Source: Sesamum alatum (lineage: Eukaryota; Streptophyta; Magnoliopsida; Lamiales; Pedaliaceae). Taken from it: a DNA stretch of 64,000 nt. Where the stretch lies: positions 17,899,395 through 17,963,394 of the forward strand of contig JACGWO010000004.1 in NCBI GenBank assembly GCA_034509735.1. The letters run 5' to 3'. The position numbers and the translations under genes were made by a program. The notes beneath the pieces were generated by a model. It worked only from the letters and a program-made list of their open reading frames with translations. It was not told the DNA's origin and made no database searches. Each line of letters begins with the position of its first letter. Position 1 is the first letter of the stretch. Shown piece after piece: positions 46,896-58,402 of this stretch.

Positions 46896-48825
46896 TGAAA
46901 GAAATCCGGTGGATCGTTCCGGGAATTGCGCGAATGCGGAAGCGCGGTGAAAATAAATTTACAAAATAAAAGGCATGCTTTTAATTTAAAGAACACGCTC
47001 AAGGGGTGTGCCCTTGAGGTTCCCGGGCGTTCGGTGTATCTCACGATCATAAAACAAATAAAGAAATCATGGAGGCCATAGAGTTGAAAAATAAAGAGGG
47101 ACGAAAATCTTAAACGAGACCTACCCGTTGTCGTTTTCGTCTTCAACTGCTACTCGCGTTGTTCCCCGTTTTGCACCAAGACCTCGTTCTTAAGATCCTC
47201 CAAATCGTGACACACGATCCACCCACGTATTCTTGCACGTCGTGCTAGCAACGAACAAGTATTATATTGGAGAGGATAGATCAACCACGCGTTATGAATT
47301 AACGGGATCGATCTTCCTTAGTTCAATTGTTCCAAGAACAAAAGAACAAGAAAATAATATTTTCTTGGTGAGAGAGAGAGAGAGAGAGGGGCGGACGAGA
47401 GAGGGGAGGAGAGAGTGTGTGTTGTGTGTGTGTTTTCAAGAATCATCAAAAACACAAATGTTGGAAGCTAGAATTTGACTAGGAGTCAAACTAGTGTTTG
47501 ACCTAGTCAAGCGAATCCTAGCCTTCCATCTCCCCTTTCCATCTCAACCATTAATTTCAATTTAATGGAATATTTAAATCCTATTAAATATTCCAAAAAG
47601 GCTAAAAGAATAAATATAATATAATAAATAAATATCATAATTTATTCTAAGCCCATTAAATCAACCCTTTTAATAAATCCTATTTATTAATTTAATTCCC
47701 TTTATCAAAATAGAAGGAATTAATTTCTCCAAGAAAATATAGGACCCGATTAAATCTAATTTAATCATTCCTTTACTCCAATATTTAATTCCAAATTAAA
47801 TACTAAGTGTGTGTGGATAGTGTGTGACTCTTTAGGTTCACCATTCAGCTAGACTTGGTCGGATTCCTAGAATCCGTCCGTTACCATGGGTGGCCATCTA
47901 GCAACGGTCCATGGCACTAGAGACTAGGTGAAATATTCGGGGATGAACATTTAGGCTCTAACAGTACACTTGTCCTTCTGTCTTCGGTCTCATCACTTAG
48001 GGTCTAGGGCACGGAAAATGCAGGTAACCCATTTTGGACCTAAGTGTCGGTCTGTCCTCACTAAACGCCGCAAGGGAAACCTTTTCCCTTCTGTTCAGTC
48101 ATTGTGGCCACAGATTTCAGGGACAAGACACAGAGCATATATGAGACTCAACTGTCAACACCTTTTGACAGGAAACAGATCTTTTCTTGGAAAATACTGT
48201 CACTTTGTACACCCGAGCTGCACTAGACATGGCTTATGACTACTCAAGAGTATTTTGGCAATCTCTCACCATATCTAAGATACAGACCTGATGCACAGAT
48301 AAACTCAGCAGTTCCTCAAGTCAAAGGACTTGGCCTGTACCGTTGGAACCGGGAATACACGTCATACCTTGCTGACCATACTCAAGGTCCTCCGTAAGAC
48401 GGTTCCCGCGAGTCACCTCAGTCAGCTGCTTCCTAGCACGCTGACCCACTAACACTGCTTAGACAACCTTCGTCACCCGTCGATGAAATACGACAGCAGA
48501 TGCTTAGTGCAAGTCTCAAAGGGAATCCCGGTACCCATTTCCGGGATTCCTTGACTTGGAGATTTCCGGACTGATTCGGTAAGACTGATTTCATGGACCT
48601 ACCTCCAAGCGTAGTCCCAGTCCCCGAAATCGTTTCTCTCAGTCCGTGGGCTTTGTTTGCGTAGTGAACAGAAATGTAAATGCAGATAAGTGAACGTAAA
48701 CAAAGTATTGCCATATGAATTTTCACTTCTTTTTTCATAAATGTTTTATCAAATACCAAAGAATTGTCTAGACTTAGGTTACATATTCCTGCCAAAATTG
48801 GCTTACATGGTCACCTATTCTAACA
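46896..48825 (-). repeat. Copia-C 5' LTR, TATA segment deleted
   Basis: 1930 bp. At about 47468 the sequence jumps from GGAAGCTAGA to ATTTGACTAGG, whereas the 3' LTR has about 60 bp between (39200-39260) including the TATA box. Otherwise the two LTRs are nearly identical by eye. Confidence 0.92.
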
Positions 48826-48830
48826 CTATG

Positions 48831-49249
48831 TGTTCAAACTTAATGATGGAGTGGTGGCTTGGAAAAGTTCCAAGCAAGACACCACAACCGATTCCACCAC
48901 TGAGACTGAATACATAGCAGCTTCAGAAGCTGCCAAAGAAGCGGTTTGGATGAGAAACTACATCCAAGAGTTGGGTGTGGTGCCTAGCATTGCCAGGCCA
49001 GTAGTTATCTTTTGTAATAACAATGGGGCTATTTCGCAAGCGAAGGAACCGATATCTCATCACCGATCCAAGCACATACTTAGACGCTACCACCTATTAA
49101 GGAAAATGGTAGGAAGAGGTGAAGTGCGGATGGACCGAGTCAGCTCAGCAGACAATACAACAGATCCTTTGATAAAGCCCATGTCACAAATTGCTCATAT
49201 GCAGCATCTTGAGAACATGGGGTTAAGGCATATAGGTGATTGGCTTTAG
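48831..49249 (+). pseudogene. Copia-A RNase H, C-terminal part
   Basis: Continues the RNase H frame cut by Copia-C: VFKLNDGVVAWKSSKQ, TETEYIAASEAAKEAVW, FCNNNGAI, SKHILRRYHLLRKMVGRGEV, ending NMGLRHIGDWL and TAG (49247-49249). The conserved FCDNNGA block has N for D. The purine tract AAGTGGGAGAT (49253-49263) abuts the 3' LTR. Confidence 0.9.
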
Positions 49250-49263
49250 CTCAAGTGGGAGAT

Positions 49264-51289
49264 TGTTAGAATAGGTGACCGCGAAGTCAATCTTGTTAGC
49301 TTATGTAACCTATTTCTGACATTAGGTGTTTAATTAAAGTTTATTCTGAATAAAAAGTGATGTTCAGTTACAGCATTAATACTTTGATTGTGTTAACTTA
49401 CTGTTTTATATCTATAACTGTTCAATGCACAAGCAAAGCCCACAAACCGAAAGGTTAATCCAAAAAACTGGATTGTGAATAGGATGGCAAGTCATGAAAT
49501 CAGTTTCTGTGGATCGGTTTGAAATAATCCAAGTCGAAGGAGCTCGAGATTGGGTATCGAAGGTCCATTTGAGACTTGCACTAAGTAATTGCAGTCGCGT
49601 TTCATCAACAAGAGACGAGAGTCATCCATGCAATACTAGTGGGTTAGCCAGCTCGGTGCTGGCTGACTGAGGTGACTCGTGGGAATCATCATATGGGAAA
49701 CCTTGAGTGGGTTGGTTAGTATGAATTGGATTCCCAGTTCCGATAGTACGAGATTGTTCCTCGGACTTGAGGGACTATTGTGGTCACATACACACCATAC
49801 CTATATCTTAGGTTTGAAAAGAGGCTACCAAGTCGAGAGACTTTGTTGCTATAAGTCCTATCTAGTGCAGTCAAGATGTGTAGTGTGGACAGTAGGTCCC
49901 GATATAGAATCCGTCTCCTGTCAAACGATTGACAATAGTATCTCACTTATACTCTAAGACTCGTCCTCTATAAATCTGTGGTCACAGTGACTGAATAGTG
50001 GGATGGAATCCCAGTGACGTTTAGTGTGGATGAGCCTAGGCTTAAGTCAAGAATGAGTACTGACATCCAAAGTCCATACACTAGACTATATTTTGTGAGG
50101 TAGTAGGCGGGAGGACATGCATGTTGAAGAACCTAAATGTTCACGCCATAAAATTCATTTAGTCTCTAGTGCTATGGACCGTTGCTATACGACCACCCAT
50201 GGTGACAGATGAATTCCCGTCATATGATGATTGGAAATTCGGCCAAGTCTAGCTGAGGGTGAACCTAAAGTGTCACACACGATTCGCCGGTAACGGAGGA
50301 ATTAATTTAGGATTAATTCCGGGATATCGAACAATTTAATTAGACTAAATTAGTTCTCTTCTTGGAGTGTCAAGTTTTTAATTAGATTAAAAAGACTTGA
50401 CTCATAAATAGGATTTATGGAATTAGGGAATGGGCTATTTCCATCTTTAATTAGATGGAAATATTATTATTGGGCTCAAATATTTATTTGATATTTATTA
50501 GAAGCCCAATGGACTATTTTAAAATAGGATTTAAAATATTCCATAAAGTCCATCAAAGGATGGACGAACGAGATTGATTCTAGAGGGCTTGATGAGATGA
50601 AGGGCTAGATTAAGTTTGACTTAATCAAAGCCTAGGTTGACTAGGATTTTGACCAAGTGTGCCTCTCTAAAGAGAGTTTGAGTAGGAATAGGAAAATATG
50701 TTTCCTATAAATACTCAAAACACACACGCACACACACACTAATCTCTACACTCTCATCTCACATACACACACACACACACCACACGGCCGCCTCTCTCCA
50801 TCTCTCGCCCCTTTCTCCTCTATTCACTCCAAGAAATCCCCTAGTTTCCTTGTCTTTGATACAAGGGACACTAGACGAATCGATCACGTTAATTCATAAC
50901 ACTAGGTTGATTTGTCCTCCCTTCTTCTTCTTGATCTCTTGCTAGCACGGGAAATCAAGATCCCGTGAACGTGGACAATTTAGAGGGTTTCCTACTTTGG
51001 GATATCGGTGGCAAAACGTGAAACAACGCGTGTAGCGGTACGAAGAAAAACTACAACGGGTAAGTCACGTTCTTTATGCTTTCTTTGTTATAACCCTATG
51101 GCCTCCATGAATGCAACATGCTTATTTTCCTTTTATTCATGAGATACACCAAATGCCCGGGAGGTTCAAGGGAACACCCCTTGAACGACCTCTTTAAATT
51201 TCATAGTTTATGCATGATTTACGTTTCTTGCTTTTATTATCGTGCTTCCACACTCACACTTCCTCCGGGACGATCCACATATCGTTCCA
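49264..51289 (+). repeat. Copia-A 3' LTR
   Basis: 2026 bp, starts TGTTAGAATAGGTGACC, ends ATATCGTTCCA and is followed by the CACCC duplication. It retains the TATA box CCTATAAATACTC (about 50704-50716), followed by an AC-rich repeat, and the block missing from the 5' LTR. A block at about 50157-50290 is shared with the LTRs of Copia-B and Copia-C in inverse orientation. Confidence 0.92.
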
Positions 51290-51305
51290 CACCCTTCACC
51301 ATCAT
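51290..51305 (-). pseudogene. First codons of the disrupted membrane-protein gene
   Basis: The minus strand reads ATGATGGTGAAGGGTG, giving MMVKG and the first base of the next codon. This joins exactly in phase with 18931 downwards once Copia-A and one CACCC are removed. The upstream sequence (plus-strand 51306-51400) is AG/CT-rich with a TA repeat, consistent with a plant 5' leader. Either of the two adjacent ATGs could be the start. Confidence 0.6.
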
Positions 51306-51339
51306 TTTTTTCAAAAATGAACTCCAAAATCGAGCACCT

Positions 51340-51398
<59 letters not shown>

Positions 51399-51840
51399 AC
51401 ATTCAAACAAAACCAGCAAATAAACTCAAGTAGGATCAATGTGAATGAGAGATCAATAAGAAACCAAAATACTAGCAGCACAACAACGACAGACAAATAA
51501 AAGACTCGATGCTGCAACCCCCATCTTGGGCATCAGGCCGGTTGTCGGTGATTTTGTGTTACCACCACACACGACTTCGTTGCTTTAGGGTTTAATTAAT
51601 TCATTCAATTCCTCAAATCTCTTGTTTATCGCAAATTTGAAGAAAAAAAATTCAGAATTAGATAGAAAATGAATTTTCTTTACTGATTTATTATCTCTGG
51701 TCGCCTTAGCCTTTATTCCTTGGCTCAATAGTGTTATTTTATACTCTTATATTGAAATGTGGCTACGTAGAAAAATTAGTGCTAATTTTTTAAGCTGAAA
51801 AACCCAACAATGACGCCTACCTTAATTGGATAAAAGACTT

Positions 51841-51876
<36 letters not shown>

Positions 51877-52192
51877 AATAAGTCAAAAAAAATTCATAAT
51901 GTATTAATTACTTGTACTGGGTGAAGTAGATATTAGACATAAACTGAAGGACCTATTGGACTACCTCTTCAATGTAAGGACAAATTGGTGAAAAGAATAG
52001 TAAAGCTTAACTAGGCATCACCAACTACATAATTCGATATCCTTCGGCCGAATTGTAATAAGGTTGTTGTCCCACCCACATCTGGGCCAATACACCTAAT
52101 CCCGAACTCACAAAAAAATATAAACAGTTGATTGGATAGGATTAGGCCGGATATCCGTCCCAATCAACCCAAGTAAATATGACCTTACATAG
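51306..52192. other. Upstream flank of the disrupted gene, microsatellites
   Basis: Holds a TA repeat then an AG repeat (about 51340-51395) and a second AG repeat (about 51847-51873). The minus-strand promoter of the disrupted gene should lie here, but no motif stands out. No other gene is seen. Confidence 0.5.
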
Positions 52193-54855
52193 GGAGAATT
52201 TAGATTTTGGTCCCTATACTTAACCATTTATACGGCTTTAGTCCTTAAACTTTCAAGCTTACCAATAATAGTCCTCCAACTGTCACATTTTTAGTAGTTT
52301 TTGTCCTTGTGGGTAAGATTAGGCATTATAATTAACGGAGGCAGCACTAGAGGAAAAATAGACTTCTTTTTTCCCGCCTTGGACCATGTTTTCTTTATTA
52401 AGTTGGTTGAAAACATCCATTTGCCACCATGTTCTTCAAGCTTTGAAGGTTTATTTGAGAGAGAATTGGCAAAAAATTGAGTTCATATTCTCATTCTCAA
52501 GCATATTTAGAAGCTCAGTCTCCATTCTTCTGCAATTGTGGATTTAAACTTCCATTGTAACATTATAGACTCCTTACAACCCAGGTAGTGTATTTCATAC
52601 TTGCCTAAATTATGGGGTAAGATTTATAAATTTTCTAGCTTATTATGTTGTAATGTACTTGGATGTTGGGGTGATATTTATTTTTTTTAAAAAAATGATA
52701 TCGTGGATTCTTCAAATGGTGGAATGATGAGATGTGAGAGCGATCAAAAATGGTAATCTTTGGACTATTGGGAAGAATAAACAATTGGAAGATGGAATTA
52801 GAAGGTACAAAGGCAGATAAGAAAAACTAGAACAAGAAAAGAAGACATAAAAAATATGATGAAGAAATTAGAACAATTAATTGCAAGTTACACCTTTAAG
52901 TTGAAATTTATGTGTGTGATCCCGTCAATCTTGACCATTCTGATGTACATTATGATTATGTGATAGATTTTAGTTTGTGTAGTATTAATGTTAGAATGTA
53001 TGTAACTTGAATTATGGTTGTTAATCGTTTCCTCAAGAGATGTAATTCCAGGAATTTAGTGCAATTTGTTTTCAGCTTTTGTTGCATATGTTATATGCAA
53101 TTATGAACCAAAATCTGCTAAAAAAATATGAACACATATGACCCAAAATTTAAACCAAAATGTGCACAAAAATGACCAAAATTCTAAACCAAAGTCTACA
53201 CCAAGTCAATGTACAAATCTGTACCAATTTGACAATATTCCATAATCCGTTGACAACCATAATCTATCAACATTGCCAACATAAAGAAGTCCTAACCAAC
53301 ATTACAAACTATCATTACTCAGTCTTAACCAACATAAAGAAGTCTTAACACAAAGTAAACATTACAAATTGCCATTACGATCATAAAGAATTCTTAACAC
53401 CTCAATATTAAATAAATAAGCACATGCACATTGTCATCACCCATGCTTGTCTAGGATTTCCGCTACTAGAGCTTCCAACAACACGTTTACAATCAAGGCT
53501 TGATGAATTGCCCGCTGCCGAATTTGATATACATGGCCTCAAGTTGGACAACATAATGAAATTCATTTCTCATCTCACAATCATAGGAGTGTTGATGGTT
53601 GTTGTCGATTGATTGATCTGCATAATGAAATGCATTAACAAATGACATGTAATAGAAAATGCTCATCAAATTAATACGTTTAATGAGGCAATCCTAGTCG
53701 TCCTTGACGTAGTTGCTTGCCTCTTTTGCTGAGGTCTTTTGACCTGAATACACATAGAATTCAAAAGTTAAAAACATACAATATAGTTGCAAATGCAAAC
53801 ACACAAATATAACCAAATCAATAGTTACTGGTAGTTTTTGTCAGGGTCCCTATTTGGAGCATTTGATGCATATGGTAGAGTGTTGGGTTGGCTGTTGAAT
53901 TGTGGCTCTTAGCTCCCTCTTGTCTCTGGAGGTGCAGTTTGACTTGCTTTAACAAGGCATGTACCTGCATTCGAGTCTTTTTGCTTCCTTTTTCGCATGT
54001 AGTTGAATTATGGTTGGTGCCCCACATGACTTACATTTGTTTGTTCATTTTACACCTCTCAATCTAAAAGCCACAAAAAAAGAGGACATCCACCAGATAC
54101 AGTTCAACAGAAAAGAAAAAGCCAATAAAAATTCAATCCTAGCACAAGATATCACAAATTTTCAATCATATTCAACAGAAATCAACAGAATTCATGAAAT
54201 CATAAATCAACATAATTCATAAATTTCATACTGAACTCATAATTTTCAACATAATTCATAAATTTCAATAAAAATCACAAATTTCAACATAATTCATTTA
54301 TACAATATAGACCTAACTAATACTTACCATAATCCAGTGTAAAATCAAGGGAACGCTTGCTCCTCCTTGTCATTGCTCATCCTCAGCTCCGGTAAAGTCC
54401 TCAATTGCAAAATTTTAGTATCAACAACAACTAGGGTTCGAGGGTTCTACACTATGGGGATTTTAGTCTAAAATCTCTAAATATTCGAATGCGTTTTTAA
54501 GACAAACTCCTAAAAATGGTGTTATTTTTATGAATAAGATCAAATAATTGGTCAAATTTGGGACTGTTTGGTGGAAATTGAGAGATGGAACTAATGCTCC
54601 TTTGGGAAGAAAATGAAAAATCAGGAAAAAAGAAAGAGAATCGGAGGCTGACAGTCAAACCTTAGTTTTGTTAGGTGTTTTCCCTCTTTGATGTCGCACG
54701 TGAGGTTTTTGTCTATTATAACGCGTAGTCTAACTACAAAGATCAAAATTGTTAAAAATGTGATAATTTGAGGACTAATATTGTTAAGCTTGAAAGTTTC
54801 AGGACCAAAACCGCATAAAATAGTTAAATATAAGGACCAAAATCCAAGTGATTTG
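52193..54855 (-). mobile_element. Mutator-like element remnant with long inverted ends
   Basis: The left end (52201-52310) begins ATTTTGGTCCCTATACTTAA and continues through AAACTTTCAAGCTTA and AGTCCTCCAACTGTCACATT. The right end (54720-54846) is an imperfect inverted copy of over 100 bp (on the other strand ATTTTGGTCCTTATATTTAA, then AAACTTTCAAGCTTAACAA). The interior is mostly non-coding but holds a transposase-type zinc knuckle on the minus strand. I could not find a clean 9 bp target duplication, so the exact ends are uncertain. Confidence 0.65.
53818..54060 (-). pseudogene. MULE transposase C-terminal zinc-knuckle remnant
   Basis: Two overlapping minus-strand frames read KCKSCG and then TNHNSTTCEKGSKK. 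Joined across a one-base shift they give the CX2CX4HX4C zinc knuckle that ends many MuDR-like transposases, followed by a basic/glutamine-rich tail. The catalytic DDE and SWIM parts were not recognised, so the copy is internally deleted or decayed. Confidence 0.5.
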
Positions 54856-54860
54856 GTTGT

Positions 54861-56998
54861 TGATTTGATACAAAGATGCATGTGGTATCTGCTACTAACA
54901 TTCTCCACGTTACGAAAATAATAAAAGATGAGAAAAATACTTTTGAAAATAACTCTATCGAATATATTTTTATTTTATCACGTATTTTCATCCTTGAGAA
55001 AACACCAAAATTAATTCATCGAAACATGTTTTGATTATCATACCTGCAAAAGATCAAGTCATAATATTTCAATCAAACATACTTCATTCTCACACAAAAC
55101 TAATATAAAACTCTAAACCCAGGTCATGTTTACTTGTGTACATTGACCAGGATAAATCTACTTATCCCAAATAGTGGGAAGTTTACATGAATTTTGGCCG
55201 GGCCGGTACAATTACTTAGGGCCCCGTACTGTGCTCTACTACAACCAGTATTGCCTTCCAGAATGTCCCCCCCGGACGTAAGTCTGGTAATTTAGTCTAG
55301 GTCCAAAGTAATTGTTGATGCCATGTGTGCCCCCAACTTTTGGCGTCTATTGTCTATAATGCCCCCGTATTTTGAATAATTTGCATCCAAAAGTTCCCCA
55401 ATATTAAATGCACTGACAACCTTGTCTCCCATCATAAAACTTGTTTTTCATCTACCACTCTTCCTCCATTGCCAGTTTCTTCCGAAGTAAGGTGAGGGCC
55501 CCCTTCTCTGCTATTATTGTTTCTCGCAAAGAAAAAAAAAAACTTGCTCCTTGATGCGATTTCCTTCTGCTGTCTTTCTATGCAATTTTCCCTTGGAGAA
55601 TGGTGCATTGATGATTCAACAAAGAATGACAGAGACAACAAAGTTCAAAATAGAGGAGTTCTTGTCTTGGGGAGGAAGGAGAATGGTGGGGGTGGGGGTG
55701 GGAAAGGGAATTGGATGTTTGACATGATGTTTTGTCATTACTTGGGGGTAAAAGTGACAAATCACAAAATAATCCTACAACTTAAGAAGACTAGAAACAA
55801 GTTTGTTGTGCATAAAAATCTATCCAGTGCAATTCATAGAAAATAATAAACAGCCAGTAATTTATGAACCTCAACTAATGCAGGTCATAGTCCAAAATTA
55901 ATCCAAGCCCATTACAATCCTACATAGCTTAGTAAACATGGCCTCATTTGAAAAAGACTAAACATAAGATTTGAAAACATAAAAAAGGTTAAATGCAAAT
56001 TGCCCCACTGTGATATTGAAAATGAGCAAATTACCTCCCTGTGAAAAAAAAAATAGCAAATTACCCCTGTGTTTTTTAGAATAAAGCAATTAAGCCCCTC
56101 ACTCGAGTACGTGTGGTACACACACATTTCTGAGATTTTTCTAATTTTTAAATATAAATTATATTTATATCCTTATTTGAATCTGATTCAATCTAAGGTC
56201 AAAATTTAACAGACAAAATTGATGGCTCATATTTAACTTAATTTGAATCCACGGTCTAGATTTAAAATCCTATATTTTATATAATGTATATATTTATATT
56301 AAAATGTAATTAAATATGTTATATAAATTAAATATATACATATATGTATGTACAAAGAAAGAGAGATTGAGAGAGAGGGGCTTGACGGAGGGGCCGTCGA
56401 TGGCGACAGAAGGCCGAATGGGGAGGAGTGGTGACCGAATGGGGGGAAGGGGAGAAAGGGAGGCGACGAGGGGCTCGAGATTGGATGCGGGCGGCGACTA
56501 GTAGAAGGCAACGAGGGGCACAGGGGAAGCGGGCGTCGACAACATGGGAAGGGGGAAGAGGGGCGCTATGAGGAAAGTGGAGTTGCGTTGTGTGTGTGTG
56601 TTGAGGGGGGGGGGGGGGGTTATTTTTCTAAATAAAAAAATATATTATTATAATAGTATATATAATATTATTTTATATTATACATCAACCAGAAGCACAA
56701 AAGCAAGTCTGTTTGTTCAGCTGAATTGGCTATAAAGGAAGGAAAGGCAGGAAAATTCTATACTTAACATCTTAATCATGCACCTTATTCAAAGAGGAAG
56801 TCATCTCTCTGACAATAAAATCATCTATATTACGCCATTTGACGATCATAGATGTATTAGGGCGACCCTTTGAAAGAGGAAGATTCCCGACCTGACTGAA
56901 GAAGAGGCGGGTAGAAGAGCAAGCTGAGTTTCCAGACTCTTGGACTACACTAGGCCCACAGGGAAATAACTGGTCAGTGGGAACCACTAGTCACGGTA
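54861..56998. other. Intergenic DNA, low-complexity, no gene seen
   Basis: Contains a stretch near 55985-56100 with repeated GCAAATTGCCCC / GCAAATTACCTCC wording, which looks like one end of a transposon but has no partner that I can find. A purine-rich GA/GGGG region lies at 56355-56600, and a run of 15 G at 56605-56619. Open frames here (for example proline/serine-rich on the minus strand) follow from base composition. Confidence 0.5.
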
Positions 56999-57006
56999 GC
57001 CATCCC

Positions 57007-58371
57007 TAGAGATGACAATTTCACCCCGGACCCGGGAAACACGCCCTGGACCTGCACCGTATGGGGCAGGTCTGGGACACAATTTTTCGAGGGCGGGGGT
57101 GGGTTTGGGGCATCAAAAACTTTCCCCGGTCGGGTTCGAGGCGGGGTACGGGTCCTGTCCTGACCCCGCCCCCGCCCCTTGACCCGACCCAACGTCGCCC
57201 CTTTTTCATTATATATTATTAATATATACTATAAATAAAAAATTATAGTATTATATATAAATCCTAAATAATTTTTGCATGTTCCCAACTCTATATAATA
57301 AATAAAAAAAATTAGTTGATAAAAAATTTAATAATTATTTTAAATTTTAAATTGAAAACTATATAGTCTATATTAAGTTATTTAAATCTAAATTGATATT
57401 ATTTATTAAAAAATAAAATATTAGTTTAATGTATTCTTTGTTATAATATAATTCATTGTAAATCGTAAAATGATATTACTTGAAGAGAAGATGAATAATT
57501 TAGATAAATATATTCTTTGTCTTATACAATTCATTATATATATTATTATATAATGAGATCAAAAAGTTTACTTAACAATTATGATATCTTAAAATCCAGC
57601 CACCCAATTAATATATATAAGTCTGTGTCCATTAGATCATATTAGACGGTACGATTTAAAATCACATGACCTGATTCAACGATACACCGGCTTAAATAAT
57701 TAATCTTTTGTTCCGAGTACCATATCTCAACATCCGTATACTCAATAAGTCTAAAACTTTACCAAATATATTTTTCTGTAAGTTTGATCATATCTAACGG
57801 TTTGATTTGAATTTTAACGGTCCAATAACCCATGTTGTTCAACAATATAAGATGATAGTTTCATCAATGTAATACTAACATTTATAAATATACAAATTTA
57901 TTGCAGATTGTGAAACATATATCAATCTCACCTATGAATATTTTTATGTATTTCAATTGCGTTATTCCAAAAAATGAATATTTTTAAATTGTTCAGTATG
58001 ATTTTTTTTATTTTTTAGTATATTTTTGCTAATTATATTACTACTAAACTAATTAGTAGTTTATATTTATAAAAATAAATTAAAATATTATATACTTAAT
58101 ATTTTGATAATTAATATAATAATATTTAATATTAAAAAAATATAATATATTTACTTTATAAAAATTAATATTAAAAAAATTTAATATATTTACTTTAATG
58201 ATAAAATTTAGTATTAGTTTGGAGCGGAGCGGGGCGGGGCGGGCCGAGACGGGGCGGGGTGGGGCCGGGGTTTGATCATGGCGGGGCGGGTTATGGGGCT
58301 TGAATAATTTAACCGAGGCGGGTCTCGGGTCAGGGTGGATCCGTACCAGACCTGCCCCGCTGCCATCTCTA
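57007..58371. mobile_element. Non-autonomous hAT element, 1365 bp, 8 bp target duplication
   Basis: Flanked by identical 8 bp repeats GCCATCCC (56999-57006 and 58372-58379). Short inverted ends TAGAGATGACA and, on the other strand, TAGAGATGGCA. The first 190 bp and last 160 bp are GC-rich with repeated GGGGCGGG-type runs, while the 1 kb middle is strongly AT-rich and non-coding. The 8 bp duplication and TAGAG-type ends are the hAT superfamily pattern. Confidence 0.82.
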
Positions 58372-58402
58372 GCCATCCCCTTTCCCTATTTTTAAATAAT
58401 AT

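Larger units (their letters stand above)
38623..48825 (-). mobile_element. Copia-C: complete nested copia element, 10,203 bp (minus)
   Basis: Flanked by CTATG (38618-38622 and 48826-48830) inside the Copia-A RNase H gene. LTRs: 38623-40612 (1990 bp, 3') and 46896-48825 (1930 bp, 5'). The size difference is a roughly 60 bp deletion in the 5' copy that removes the TATA box. The coding region is the best preserved of the three. Gag, protease, integrase and linker share one frame from 44682, broken only by stops at 43903-43905 and 42412-42414. A one-base frameshift at about 42065 and one stop in RT/RNase H (41280-41282) follow. RNase H is intact to 40629. Confidence 0.92.
18937..51289 (+). mobile_element. 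Copia-A: Ty1/copia retrotransposon, host of the nest
   Basis: LTR retrotransposon bounded by TG...CA ends and the 5 bp duplication CACCC (18932-18936 and 51290-51294). Parts in order: 5' LTR, primer site, leader, gag (22866), protease start (to 23782), then protease and integrase (33708-34925). These are followed by linker, RT and RNase H start (37131-38622), RNase H end (48831-49249), purine tract and 3' LTR (49264-51289). Integrase before RT marks it as copia. It is interrupted by four LTR insertions; without them it measures 8.9 kb. Its coding region has many stops and frameshifts, and the 5' LTR lacks about 600 bp relative to the 3' LTR. It is the oldest copia insertion here, since the others lie inside it. 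Confidence 0.9.

Noticed and set aside
56299..56511. Proline/serine-rich minus-strand frame
   Set aside because: Caused by the purine-rich low-complexity region. No start context or homologue is recognised.
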